Shown: positions 44,651-56,150, counted from the stretch's first letter. The stretch: DNA of 64,000 nucleotides from Melitaea cinxia (GCF_905220565.1 NC_059413.1:14237501-14301500), one strand, 5' to 3'. Translations and numbers: made by a program. The notes: generated by a model from the sequence alone, not told the origin.

Positions 44651-44925
44651 ATTATTTCAACTTCACGTTTCTAACAGTATGAAAGAAAAACTAAAACTAA
44701 TACTAAACTAAAAGCAGCTAATAATTATTATATATGCGAGTAAAACCGGGAGGAAACGCTAGTTACACACAAAGTTGTTTAATCTGAGGAACTTATGCCT
44801 TACTAAAGTTCGTTCCAACTGGCGTAAATGGATTTATAAAGTATTTACATTAGAAACGCAGCTGTCCCCGCGTAGAGATTACTTGTAGGCATGTTTACAT
44901 CCCAGATGGGAATTACCCTTTAATA

Positions 44926-44996
44926 TACTCAAGATATCTTCTCGTACATGGGGAAAGAGGCCTGTGCTCAGCAATGGGGTGTTACAGGCTGAATAA
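44926..44996 (+). mobile_element. SINE R 3' end fragment
   Basis: 'gaaagaggcctgtgctcagc' and 'gttacaggctgaat'; tail only. Confidence 0.65.
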
Positions 44997-45160
44997 ATCA
45001 GTTAATGGTATTCTAATTACAAAATAATATTTGAAAAAAAAAATCTGAAATATCAAAAAAAAATATCAAGTAAATACTCATTAGATAACTCAAATAGTAC
45101 TCGTTAAGGCTTTGTCAAAATTAAGTAAGACGACATGACAAACACTAGATTTATATTAAA

Positions 45161-45413
45161 ATTGTGTTTGCTCGCAAACGAAAAAAAACGACTGCAATTA
45201 CATCGTCAAGTAATACAAGGTAAGTAGATGAAAAAAAAAAAAAACAAACGCACTAGTCATCACTACGATTTTCGAGGATTTTACTCGATTTCTCTGGGAT
45301 TCCATCATCAGATCCTGGTTTCCTTATCATGGTACTACACTTGGGATATCTCCTTTATAGCAAAAAAAGAATTATCAAAATCGGTTCATAAACGACGAAG
45401 CTATCTCCGAACA
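45161..45413 (+). repeat. Family L copy, internally shortened
   Basis: It starts 'attgtgtttgctcgcaaacg', jumps to 'acgattttcgaggattttac' and ends at 'gacgaagctatctccgaaca'. A Helitron-like 5' start (TATATAAAAATGAATCG) follows immediately. Confidence 0.8.
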
Positions 45414-45917
45414 TCTTATATATAAAAATGAATCGTAAACTATGTTCGTAAGCATATAATATAACTCAACAACGCCAAGACCAATTTTACCAATCCTTTT
45501 TTTAAAATGTTCGTTGAAGTCCAAGGATGATTTTTGCGGCGAGAAAAATTCGAATAATTTCCGTGAAAACCCTAAAAACAGCCCTTTTCTTTTTCCCATA
45601 CAAACGTTTTTTTACTAAAATGTAGAGTCAATTTGAGTTCATGTTAAATAATGTATTAGGGCGCATTTTACGTAAGTTATTAATGAATAAATTGATCTTA
45701 TTCGTAGACCGCATTTTAATTTCATTTACATTCAGTAAAAATGGTATTAAATAGCTATTTCACATTACTTATTATATTGTTGCGGATGCGTTAACAATAG
45801 AAAATTCCCGTTTTTAAACTATAGAGACTATATTGACTCCAAAGGAGAATGATGCGATTCCATACATTCTTGGGCCAAAATGTAATGAAATGAAAATTGT
45901 ATAAATTAATGCATTTA
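45259..45917 (+). repeat. Segmental duplication unit A, copy 1 (659 bp)
   Basis: Identical by eye to 46066-46724 at a constant offset of 807 bp, including all homopolymer lengths I compared. It contains the end of a family L copy, a Helitron-like sequence and unique DNA. Confidence 0.93.
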
Positions 45918-45921
45918 ATTT

Positions 45922-46066
45922 ATGCTTTGATAATGCTGTAAAATGTATGATAATTATAATTGTGTTTGCTCGCAAACGAAAAAAAACCGACTTCAATTAC
46001 ATCGACAAGTAATACAACGTAGATCGACGAATAAATAGTCAAGCAACTACGCGTTATCAAAGATTA
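45922..46066 (+). repeat. Segmental duplication unit B, copy 1 (145 bp)
   Basis: Identical by eye to 48772-48916 (offset 2850 bp). It is the start of a family L copy with its unique left flank 'atgctttgataatgctgta'. Confidence 0.93.
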
Positions 46067-46724
46067 TCACTACGATTTTCGAGGATTTTACTCGATTTCT
46101 CTGGGATTCCATCATCAGATCCTGGTTTCCTTATCATGGTACTACACTTGGGATATCTCCTTTATAGCAAAAAAAGAATTATCAAAATCGGTTCATAAAC
46201 GACGAAGCTATCTCCGAACATCTTATATATAAAAATGAATCGTAAACTATGTTCGTAAGCATATAATATAACTCAACAACGCCAAGACCAATTTTACCAA
46301 TCCTTTTTTTAAAATGTTCGTTGAAGTCCAAGGATGATTTTTGCGGCGAGAAAAATTCGAATAATTTCCGTGAAAACCCTAAAAACAGCCCTTTTCTTTT
46401 TCCCATACAAACGTTTTTTTACTAAAATGTAGAGTCAATTTGAGTTCATGTTAAATAATGTATTAGGGCGCATTTTACGTAAGTTATTAATGAATAAATT
46501 GATCTTATTCGTAGACCGCATTTTAATTTCATTTACATTCAGTAAAAATGGTATTAAATAGCTATTTCACATTACTTATTATATTGTTGCGGATGCGTTA
46601 ACAATAGAAAATTCCCGTTTTTAAACTATAGAGACTATATTGACTCCAAAGGAGAATGATGCGATTCCATACATTCTTGGGCCAAAATGTAATGAAATGA
46701 AAATTGTATAAATTAATGCATTTA
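46066..46724 (+). repeat. Segmental duplication unit A, copy 2
   Basis: Second copy of 45259-45917. The junction with unit B falls inside family L sequence, where 'gcgttatcaaagatta' is joined directly to 'tcactacgattttcg'. Confidence 0.93.
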
Positions 46725-47392
46725 GGCTTATTGATCCCTCGCTGAAAATTATCTATATTTTGGCTATCTGAGAGTGGAGTTATTAGACTTTTTGTAAAAG
46801 TGAGGTTATGTTACAATGTCTATAAAAAACCCGATCACTAAGTTCTTGTAGCATTAATGTTTGTTATATTTAGTAAAGACTGTTTGAAAACTCATTACAA
46901 ATATTGATATACACTTGAAGCCATAAATAAATATCAGGAATGGACTCAGAATGCATCGGAAAACAGTAAACACTAAACGAGTGACGGACACAGTATTACT
47001 GTTAGTAAGCTGTCAAAGCTGTCATTAAAAATATGATTTATTTTAAATCGATACGAAATCGATAATCATTTTGGTTTATCAAATATTAATTGATATTTTC
47101 GATATTAATGTAACTTTATTTAAATACACGTTATTGTTTACAGCTTTAATTATGCATCTAAATATCTTGAGTTAAATAACTAGTGCAAACATTTTCTTTT
47201 TGAATTCCGTAATCGATTATAGTGGAATCGATACCCAAATAATTTGATGAAAACTATCTTTCTCAATTTTCTCCGCTTCTAGATTCAGAATTGAGGTGAT
47301 ATTTTATATTTTTAAATAAAAAAATATGACCAATTTTTTAAACAATATCTCTACTCATTACATTTTGGCCCAAAAGTCGCATTCTCCTTTGG
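46646..47392. mobile_element. Inverted-repeat-bounded segment, possible MITE (747 bp)
   Basis: The left CCAAAGGAGAATG ... GGGCCAAAATGTAATGA is mirrored at 47355-47392 with an internal length difference of about 10 bp. No TSD was recognised and there is no ORF. The left end is also in unit A copy 1 (from 45839), without a partner there. Confidence 0.55.
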
Positions 47393-47504
47393 TACGAATC
47401 TCCTATATGTGATGTAGTAATGATCGATGAGCGGATTTTAGGATAACTCATTCTCAATAAGGATTACGGGGGTGGGCGTTAACAATGAAAATTATAAATG
47501 TATG

Positions 47505-47950
47505 TAGTTCCGAAACTACTGAACCAATTTTTATCAAATTTTTTAAGCATTTGTATATTGGTCCAACTTGGGAGATAGGGTAGTTTTTATCTCAATCGGA
47601 CCCGATAGGTGGCGCTGCTATTAGTATGTAACTCCGAAACTACTGAACCAATGTTCATCAAATTTTGTACGCATCTATAATTTTGTCCAACTTGGGAGAT
47701 AGGGTAGTTTTTATCTGAATTGGACCCGATAGGTGGCGCTGCTATTAGTATGTAACTCCGAAACTACTGAACCAATGTTCATCAAATTATGTAGGCATCT
47801 ATAATTTTGTCTGACTTGGAAGATATGGCAGTTTTTATCTCAATCGGACCCGGTAGGTGGCGCTGCTATCAGTATGTAACTCCGAAACTACTAAACAAAT
47901 TTTTATCAAATTTTGTAAGTATCTGTAATTTTGTCTAACTTGGAAGATGA
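47505..47950. repeat. Minisatellite, 124-bp period, about 3.6 copies
   Basis: 'ccgaaactactgaacc' recurs at exact 124-bp spacing (CGAAAC at 47511, 47635, 47759, 47883). Each unit includes 'ggacccgataggtggcgctg'. The copies are diverged by a few bases each. Confidence 0.93.
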
Positions 47951-48285
47951 TTGATTTGATTTTTTTTATAAATGTCAACCCCAGTAAATACGATGCCTTA
48001 AATCTCGCCCACCCTTTATATCGTATAAATTATGTATGAAGTAATATGTTGATATGAGTTTTAAGGGAAAAGCTTATTATTTAAAAAAAAGTATGTTTTT
48101 ATTTTTATTTTTTTAATTTTATATTCTACGATCGCACAGAACTTTAAATACGTTCTTGGCATTAAACATTGAAAAATATTTAACAGATGAACTTTTCACT
48201 GCACCAACAAGACCAAATTTAATTCATACTAAAAATATAAAAACTATCAATTCATAATAATGCATGATGATATTTATATCGATAA

Positions 48286-48492
48286 CTAGATGTACCCATG
48301 CGGCTTCACCCGCGTTAATTTATGAACAATAGGTTCTAAAATATTACATATCCTATACCCTCCCTCGATAAATGAACTATCTAACATTGAAAGAATTTTT
48401 CAAATCCGACCAGTATTTCCCGAGATTAGCGCGTTCAAGTAACCAAACAAACAAACAAACAAACTCTTCATCTTTATAATTTTAGTAACGAT
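48286..48492 (-). mobile_element. Helitron-like element, reverse
   Basis: CTAG at 48286-48289, 'gcggcttcacccgcgtt' (terminal hairpin complement), then the 'aacaaacaaacaaacaaact' tract and 'ctttataattttagta' at the 5' end. Confidence 0.7.
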
Positions 48493-48502
48493 ATACTCTT
48501 TT

Positions 48503-48715
48503 TAACCGCTTTCCAAATAACGAGGAGGCTCTCAATTCGATTGTATTTTTTTAAATTGTATATGTAAGCTCAGAATTTTTGACTTGGTGGACTGATTTCG
48601 ATGATTTTGTTTTAATCAAAAAGTGGTGCGTGTTATGTGGTCTCATTTAAATTTAATTGAGATCTGACAAGTATTTTTCGAGTTAAATCTAATAATGCGT
48701 ATTTACACAATTATA
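48503..48715 (-). repeat. Family L fragment
   Basis: 'ttaaccgctttccaaa', 'ggaggctctcaattcga' and 'gtggtctcatttaaatttaa'; truncated at the 'tgcgtatttac' block. Confidence 0.65.
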
Positions 48716-48771
48716 ACTTGAAGACCTCCCCTCGTATGTTTTCAAGCAAAATCATAAATTTACCTCACTCA

Positions 48772-48916
48772 ATGCTTTGATAATGCTGTAAAATGTATGA
48801 TAATTATAATTGTGTTTGCTCGCAAACGAAAAAAAACCGACTTCAATTACATCGACAAGTAATACAACGTAGATCGACGAATAAATAGTCAAGCAACTAC
48901 GCGTTATCAAAGATTA
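48772..48916 (+). repeat. Segmental duplication unit B, copy 2
   Basis: Second copy of 45922-46066; here the sequence continues normally into the rest of family L after 'aaagatta'. Confidence 0.93.
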
Positions 48917-49410
48917 CTCAAAAATTAGTTATCAGTTCTCAATAAAATTTATATGTGACCACATGATAAACACCAGCTTTTGATTAAATTAAAAATTATC
49001 AAAATCGGTACACCCAGTAAAAAGTTATTGCGGATTTTCGAGAGTTTCCCTCGATTTATCTGGGATCCCATCATCAGATCCTGGTTTCCTTATCATGGTA
49101 CCAAACTAGGGATATCCCCTTTTCAACAAAAAAAGAATTATCAAAATCGGTACATCCAGTAGAAAGTTATGCGGTATAATACAACGTAGGTCGACGAAAA
49201 AAGCGTCAAGTAAAAACGCATTATTAAATATAACTCGAAAAGTAGTTCTTAGATCTCAAATAAATTTAAACGGGACCAATTGGCACACATCACCTTTCGA
49301 TTAAAACAAAATTTGTCGAAATCGGTCTACCCGGTCAAAAGTTCTGATGTAACATACATAAAAAAAAATACAGAATTGAGAACCTCCTCCTTTTTTGGAA
49401 GTCGGTTAAA
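48808..49410 (+). repeat. Family L copy, long form
   Basis: It starts 'aattgtgtttgctcgcaaac' and ends 'ttggaagtcggttaaaa'. It is laid out like 34845-35596 but with one fewer 141-bp module. Its first 109 bp are inside duplicated unit B. Confidence 0.88.
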
Positions 49411-49605
49411 AATTAATGTAAATTCAGAAAACTCGAAGAGAAGTTAGCGCTAGGATTCCGAATGTAGATTCTACTAGAGAAAACTAGAAAGAAACTCGAC
49501 AGCGAGTTTTTCAAAGTTCGCAACTAATGTTACCCTGTCTCGTTTAGTTAAAATTTCTTCTTTATGTATGTAAATAAATCGCTGAAATACACCTAATATA
49601 TAATA

Positions 49606-49811
49606 CTAGCTGACCCCGCAAACGTTGCTTTGCCATATATCTTATTAACCCACTTAATCTCCCCCCCCTTATAACTTAGGGGTATGAAAAATAGATGTTG
49701 GCCGATTCACAGACCTACCCGATATGCCCACAAAATTTTATTAAAATCGGTCGAGCCGTTTCGGAGGAGTTCAATGTTTAACACCATGACACGAGAATTT
49801 TATATATTAGA
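49606..49811 (-). mobile_element. Helitron-like element (GACCCCGCAAACG subtype), complete
   Basis: On the reverse strand it starts TCTAATATATAAAATTCTCG and ends CAAACGTTTGCGGGGTCAGCTAG-like sequence, with CTAG at 49606-49609. It sits between A and T. Non-coding. Confidence 0.78.
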
Positions 49812-50514
49812 TATAATAAAAAAATAATATATGATATATTGGTGCAGTCAAATTGGATAATTCTTTGTGTATGTTATTGTTGTTGAAACGTTAAGTTAAT
49901 AAAAATAAAAAAAAATAATAAAAAAATTTGCATACGTACAAAGTACACATGTCAGAAGTAAAACTGCTTTGGCAAACTAATTTAGAAAAACAAATTGAAT
50001 AATTTAAAAAAAATGTACGAAGTATTTACTGCCATCTATCGTTAACTAGCGTACATTTCGCACCTCGAATTTCTTTAATACGCTTTACTCTAAGTATCTA
50101 TTCTAATAAAAATTGAGTTTCATAACGTAACCTATAATTTTTTATGTTAAGCTAAATTACAAAAAAACTTGCAATGAGAATAAATTATATTGTCAAAATT
50201 CTTTTAAAGACATTTTGTAAATATTTAATTTTAGCGCCATCTAGTTAGATTGCAATGTAATACTATCGATGTATTGTAACCTACTAGTGGTAACCTGTAG
50301 TAGTTTAACTAACTACCTTTGTATTTCTATATTATAGTACACGATTGGTGGCTCTACCTACCAAAAACAACATACTATTTTTTTATTTTAATTAAAAGAA
50401 ATTTAAAACGTCACGGTAGTTTCCGAAACAGTTCAAATTTGAGCTTTATATTTTTTTTTTAAATTTACCATTTGTGAAATGTAAGAAATTAGAAAACCAG
50501 CAAAAACGAGTTAA
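49812..50514. other. No recognisable gene
   Basis: AT-rich. Short 'gcgccatctag' motifs (about 50235) resemble motifs common in other repeats here. Confidence 0.45.
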
Positions 50515-50623
50515 AACACGCGGTACTCCCAGACGGTCACTCATCCAAGTACTGAGCGTGCCCGACGTTGCTTAACTTCGGTGATCGGACGAGAATCGGT
50601 GTGTTGAACGTGGTATGGACGTT
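50515..50623 (-). rRNA. 5S rRNA-like sequence, ends degenerate
   Basis: The reverse strand reads AACGTCCATACCACGTTCAA, continues CCGATTCTCGTCCGATCACC and GAAGTTAAGCAACGTCGGGC, then AGTACTTGGATGAGTGACCG and CCGCGTGTT, collinear with animal 5S rRNA for about 109 of about 120 nt. The internal promoter region (A box, intermediate element, C box) is retained. The first three nucleotides and the 3' strand of the closing helix are lost (TTTTAACTC follows), so a normal helix I cannot form. A TTTT run directly downstream could terminate Pol III. It is probably a 5S pseudogene or the head of a 5S-derived SINE. Single copy here. Confidence 0.85.
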
Positions 50624-51425
50624 TAAAAATTCGTCACTCGTGACGCCGTGATGCGTTTGATCCGTAAAAATTCTACCCTCATGGTCTAAAGACTCACTTC
50701 AAAAATAAAGAAGCCAAATAATTTTACTTTCCGTACACATTTTATCTTTTCAACCAAACGAGTTTATGGCAGTCGCCAAGTGAGTCAGATCATATGAAAA
50801 AATATTTTTTTAAAAATCCATTCCAAAAAAATGACCATATTCCAAACCAATTTCATCAGCTTAAGAATTGAAACGAATTTCAAATTTAAAAAGTATGATA
50901 TCTATCTCGTAGTTTTAAATTTACAAAGTTTCCGTTTCCACCTGACAACCGTGGACGGGGAAATTAATTTATCAGTTCCGCGCAGCGACGGGCTAGGTTT
51001 TGTTAATTTTACGCTTCTGACAGAGTTCGAGATGAAGATTTTTAACGAATTTAGATTGTTTTAGGAGATATCAAATGCGTTCAACTTTTAAATACTTCAC
51101 TTAATTATATTGAATAAGTAGCTTCGGATTTTTGAAGTTAGCATTAAATTTTGAGATACTTTTGGAATATGTACGCCTGTTTAATTACTACATAAAACAA
51201 CGCAGACATCCACTGATATCCATAGTTTAATCATAACGAAACGTTTAAAAACTATTTGCTACAATAGCGGTAAAAAAAAACATAAAATCTTCACCTGTAT
51301 TTTATCGAGAAATTTATAAATTTACGATTTTCTTTAGAATTGCAATCTTATGACGCCTTCATTTATTGTGATCGTTGATTGACTTAGCCTTTCAATATTA
51401 ATTGCGTTTTCTAGCAGTTCGTTTG
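50624..51425. other. No confirmed gene
   Basis: 50831-51064 is open for 77 codons but has no recognised motif and lies in AT-rich DNA; I do not call it a gene. Confidence 0.45.
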
Positions 51426-51790
51426 AAATATCACAAAGCTGAAGAGTTTGTTTGTTTGTTCATCTTAGGAGCTACTCGTTCGAAATGAAATATTTATTAT
51501 GTGCCAATTTACTATTATTTTAGGCTTTTTTGTTCCTTTTTGAAACGAAGTTTCTTAGCGCGCGGTGCACGCAGTGAGCGGGATGGGAGCGGGATCGAAA
51601 AAAGCGTAACAAGACTTTTTCTCGACACTTTTTGCTGTAGTATTAAAATAGATCTCAAAAATATGTGCCATACTTTACACAAACCAATTACTACTGTGAT
51701 TGGAAATGATGGCTTAACATTTGTTTCTAAAATTAAAAATTATAATTAATATATTAATATGAATAGAGTTCCTGAATTTTTATTAGTTAA
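51426..51790 (+). mobile_element. Helitron-like 5' fragment and unassigned GC patch
   Basis: 51430-51480 has 'cacaaagctgaagagtttgt' and 'gtttgttcatcttagga'. 51555-51600 'agcgcgcggtgcacgcagtg' is a GC-rich patch that I could not assign. Confidence 0.45.
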
Positions 51791-51955
51791 CTAGCTGCCC
51801 GGACAGACTTCGTCCTTTCAAAAGTTAATATTTTTAGTATTAAACTTTTTTAGTATTAAAACCTTCCGTGGGCCTTTGCAAACATACAAAAAAAAAATTA
51901 TTCGATTCTATTCTCGAGTTATGCGCTTAGCAACGTTCATTTTTATTTATATAGA
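51791..51955 (-). mobile_element. Helitron-like element, 165 bp, reverse
   Basis: CTAG at 51791-51794 after A; the 5' TCTATATAAATAAAAATGAA end is complemented at 51936-51955, before T. It shares 'gcgcttagcaacg' with the reverse of 13786-14074. Confidence 0.78.
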
Positions 51956-52770
51956 TTATTTACAGTTATTCAGTGTTTAATTTATCATAGTATTTTTTTT
52001 TTAATTTTATTTATTTATATCTATGTCAACTTTGTGCTTTTTACATAAGTATACCCTTTACTCTTTACATCAAATCATTATGTAGAAATAAATATATTCC
52101 ATTTTTCAATTTAAGGCTTACCAAAAGCGAGAGGAACTTCATTCCGACCAGTCCATGCAGTCCTGAGAGTATATTTTTCTTAAACTAACGTGAAATGTCG
52201 GAAAATAACCAGTATAAAACGTAACAAAATTGCTTGAACTCAATATTGTGAATTTCTCTGTTATAAACATTCCCGAGGGAGCGTTGATTAAGTTTAAAAT
52301 ATATCTAATGCAGTTCCGATGGAGACTGATTAAATATACAATTATCGGAAACCCTTTAAAAAGAACGTGAGGTTGTTTGAATGCTATACTGTTTCAAGTG
52401 TAACTTTTTGGTGTAATGGTCACGTCTTTATATTGATACGTTTTAATCGTTTTATCGTAATTAAAAGTTCTAAGTTTTCACTTCTATCGGCAGTCTCTAT
52501 AACTGCCATTTTTTTTATGTAAGGATCATATAATCAGTTATCTATATATTCATATTTATTTTTATTCGTAATTTAGGAACGATGGTTTTTTAAAGCACAC
52601 ATATTTAAATTGTTGCTTTGTTTCCAAATGTTTGTTTAATTCACATAATATACTAATTGATCCTTAAATATTTTTAAATCACTGTCAAACTGCAGGACGT
52701 CTTATCCGAACAGTCCACAGAAGGGGACATTTTCGCTCAAAAGAGATCCTTAAATTAATATTTTAATTAA
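51956..52770. other. No recognisable gene
   Basis: AT-rich; no supported ORF, RNA or repeat boundary. Confidence 0.5.
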
Positions 52771-53057
52771 TAATTTAACTGAGGTAGGGCACAGCAGGAA
52801 TTTCCTGCTCAAAATATGGAGCAGCCCAACTGGGGTAGTACCTTGACTTTACAGAAGATCACAGCAAAATAATACTGTTTTCAAGCAGTATTGTGTTCCT
52901 GTTGGTGAGTAAGGTGACCAGAGCTCCTGAGGGGATTGGGGATTGGGTCGGCAACGCGCTTGCGATGTTTCTGGTGTTGCAAGTGTCTATAAGCTACGGT
53001 AATCGCTTACCATCAGGTGAGCCGTATGCTTGTTTGCCGACGTAGTGACATAAAAAA
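52771..53057 (+). repeat. Family M, fullest copy
   Basis: It runs 'actgaggtagggcacagcag', 'aaatatggagcagcccaact', 'acagaagatcacagc', 'gtcggcaacgcgcttgcgat', 'ctacggtaatcgcttaccat', 'gcttgtttgccgac' and an A-rich end 'acataaaaaaataata'. A poly-A-like 3' end suggests a retroelement 3' portion. Confidence 0.82.
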
Positions 53058-53591
53058 ATAATATATTTTAGTCATCAAATCTGAAAAACTTTAGAAATCA
53101 AATCGTCCAAAATTTAACCTTTAATTTAAAAAATGCCTGCACCAGAAAATAATTAAAATCTATAGTTTATGTAGCCTGAACACTTTTTTTAACGTTTTTG
53201 TGTTTGACCCTAATACGTGAAGCAAAAACTTTGTACCCCTTTTTACGAAAATTGAGCGGACGAAGGAGTATAAAATTTCGCACACATAGTATATAGAAAA
53301 AGAGTGCAGAATGCTAATTTTTTTTTTTAAATTATGCACAAAAAATACGTTACATCAATAAAAAAGCATTACACGCACTACCATGTATGACACACACGCA
53401 TATATACTTTTGTTTATTATTATAAGTATAGTCTGCCAAAAGAACCTTAATCATGTTCAAACTTATGATTTAAATTAACTATGGTCGAATTTCGACCATT
53501 GGGCGACTATTAGCCACTAGTGTACAATCGCCGAAGTGGATGTACACGCATAACATCCGAGCGACTGCGTCAAGTTAGATAATTATTTTTA
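53058..53591. other. No recognisable gene; palindrome near 53482
   Basis: 53482-53505 has ATGGTCGAATTTCGACCATT, a near-perfect palindrome also present at 30131. Confidence 0.5.
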
Positions 53592-53952
53592 TTAACCGAC
53601 TTCTTACACTACAGGAAGTTCACAATTCGATTTTATTTTGTTTGTTGTACAAGCATCAGCTTTCGATTAAAACAAGAATCATCAAAATCGGTACACTCAG
53701 TGCAAAGTTATACGATATAATATAAACGTAGATCAACGAAGAAACAGTCAAGCAAATACGTATTATTAGATATAATTTGAAAAGTACTTGTTAGATCTCA
53801 AAGAAATTTAAATGGGGCCACATGTCACGTACTACCTTTCGATTAAAAAGGAATCATCGAAATTGGTCCACCCAGTAAAAAGTCCTGAGGTAACATACAT
53901 AAAAAAATACAGACGAATTGAGAACCTCCTCCTTCTTTCGAAGTCGGTTTAA
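53592..53952 (+). repeat. Family L copy, second-module form
   Basis: Bounded by AACCGACTTC (53594) and its inverse GAAGTCGGTT (53939). It contains 'aatcatcaaaatcggtacac', 'aaatttaaatggggccacat' and 'cgaattgagaacctcctcc'. It shows that the inverted ends are the element boundaries. Confidence 0.82.
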
Positions 53953-54419
53953 AGTGACTGATTATTGGAGATGACGCGAGTATAATAAATTGTAAGATAG
54001 ACACACAATAATAGTGATTCAATATTTTAATGAATACTAAGGAATAATTTGTAAGTTTTCCGCTACGAAAGCGGTTCCCGTAATACGATTCAGTTTGAAA
54101 CTACCCTCACTATTCATTGGGTTTTAAACTCGTTCGAAATATAAATTTATCTTGAATATTAGATTTCATTTTCAATTTATTATTATTAAAAACTTTGCGT
54201 TTGAAGAACTATCGTATAATTGGTTTATCTTTCTTGATTTATTATTTTATTATTAAATTACGAATAGCATACATACATAGGTTTTATATATTTGTGTATA
54301 ACTAAAAATATTTATTTTTATCAGCCGACTGCTACCTGAAACAGCCTATATTCATTATTCAGCCAGATGTAAGAAGTTTAAAATATTAATACATTGTTAT
54401 TATATTTAAAATATTAATC
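53953..54419. other. No recognisable gene
   Basis: AT-rich; no supported feature. Confidence 0.45.
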
Positions 54420-54790
54420 GTATTGAAGGATGACGTCAAGCTGTGTAGGTAGGGCAAGATGACGGCACTTACACACGGAGACACGTGTACGACGACACGA
54501 TATAGATGCGACGACACGACAACACGAAGACACGAGGAACTGAGAGGGAGGAAGGCAATAATAGATGGGCTTTGCATAGAATAATGTTTATTCTAACGAG
54601 GTGAATATTGAGTCGTATTGAACTTGAGATTTTCTGAGAGTAGCTGGACAAAAGGCACAGTAAGGACACTCATTGAAGAGCGTATATGAACTAGGCGCTA
54701 GAGACCAGAGCACCACCAGAAGTACCTTTACTCATTTCGACAATTGATAGGCAGGGAGGTATATTCATTCTTCCGTATAACTTTTATAGT
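54420..54790 (+). repeat. Family P repeat, copy 1
   Basis: It includes a GACACGA-rich segment (54475-54540), 'cattgaagagcg', 'ggcgctagagacc', 'accaccagaagtacc' and 'atattcattcttccgta'. An inverted counterpart is at 60290-60535. Confidence 0.7.
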
Positions 54791-54823
54791 TTTTCATATT
54801 TTATGACGTGAGGTTTTCTGCTG

Positions 54824-54947
<124 letters not shown>

Positions 54948-55059
54948 ATATATATTTGTATAGAACAAATAAATTAAAGTAGAGTTTCTGTTTTTTTACT
55001 AAATGCATATGAACGTGTACACGGTACATATACCAAAACAATTTTTTTTTACAATTTTG

Positions 55060-55233
55060 CTAATCTTTGAAACAGTGGAACCGATTTTAACGGCACTTTT
55101 ACTGGCGGGTAGCTGATGTAATAAGAAGTAACTTAGGCTAATTTTATTTTAGAAATTTATTTATTTTTTAGCTCTGCGAACTTAATATATTTTTTTTTAA
55201 TTTCCACTCGGACGAAGTCACGGGCACAGCTAG
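55060..55233 (+). mobile_element. Helitron-like element, 5' end uncertain
   Basis: It ends 'ccactcggacgaagtcacgg' then GCACAGCTAG, followed by T at 55234; 'tggaaccgattttaacgg' is inside it. Confidence 0.68.
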
Positions 55234-56150
55234 TAAATAATGCGTTTAGATAGTATTAAAAGTAAATGAATACAGTTTTAGTTCTATTTGATCAAAATAG
55301 CGAATGATTGATGTCTATTTACAATGTGACTCTAAACACACTTTCAACGTAATGGGCACAATCGAACTTCAACCTTATCAAAACCAATATTTCCCTTGCC
55401 CTGACTGGACTTTCGCCAAGTTAATGTAATTTGTAATATTATACGCATAAATAGGAAAAAATAACCCATAGCCTTCCTCCGTAAATGGGCTATGCAACAC
55501 AAAAAGATTTTTTCAAATCGAACCCATAACCCTGAAGTAGAAAGTAGGGCAAATCTTCACAAGACTGAAAAAAATCACACGTTCAATACATGACTCGCTT
55601 ATGACATACAAATATTTTATTCCCTAGTATTTTTATTACAAGCTTATATCGACAAAAGGTTCACGGTGGAAAGGTTCAGCTGTTCTTTGTATAAATCTGA
55701 GACGCCTTTCCCTATTGTTAACGGATTTAGCGAATCTTCCTCTATTGGAGATGTTACACCTTGACAGAACCCATCCTAATTTGATCGTGATACTACAGAT
55801 GTCCGCTGACCCATTTTAAGACACTTTTAACTTGACTACTTGTACTACATTACTAGCTGTTAATGCGACTAAATTTGCTTTTTATTCAACAAAGAAACCC
55901 TTATATTTTATTATAGATACAGACTAAGACAAACTTAAGGTTGAACGTTATAATATATACATATGTATACAAATAAATATATATCTATAGTAGAAATTTA
56001 CCACTTCTTCTGTGCGATGGTCGTCTGGAAGAAAAAGGTTTTGAGTGGTAATTCCTTATGCGAATGTCTAAAGTTTCTTTTTCTTGATCTTTATTAAAGT
56101 ATCATTACAATTATTATTATATAATAGGTTTTATGAGAAAAAGTGAGTGA
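55234..56150. other. No recognisable gene
   Basis: AT-rich; no supported coding sequence or complete element. Confidence 0.5.

Noticed and set aside
45375..45599. Two identical 74-codon reverse frames (also 46182-46406)
   Set aside because: Identity is explained by the segmental duplication; the frame crosses the junction of family L and a Helitron-like element.
47505..47950. CRISPR-like array
   Set aside because: The whole 124-bp unit is repeated with no unique spacers, in a eukaryotic context.
50831..51064. 77-codon forward ORF
   Set aside because: No recognised domain and no splice or promoter context; single unsupported open frame in AT-rich DNA.
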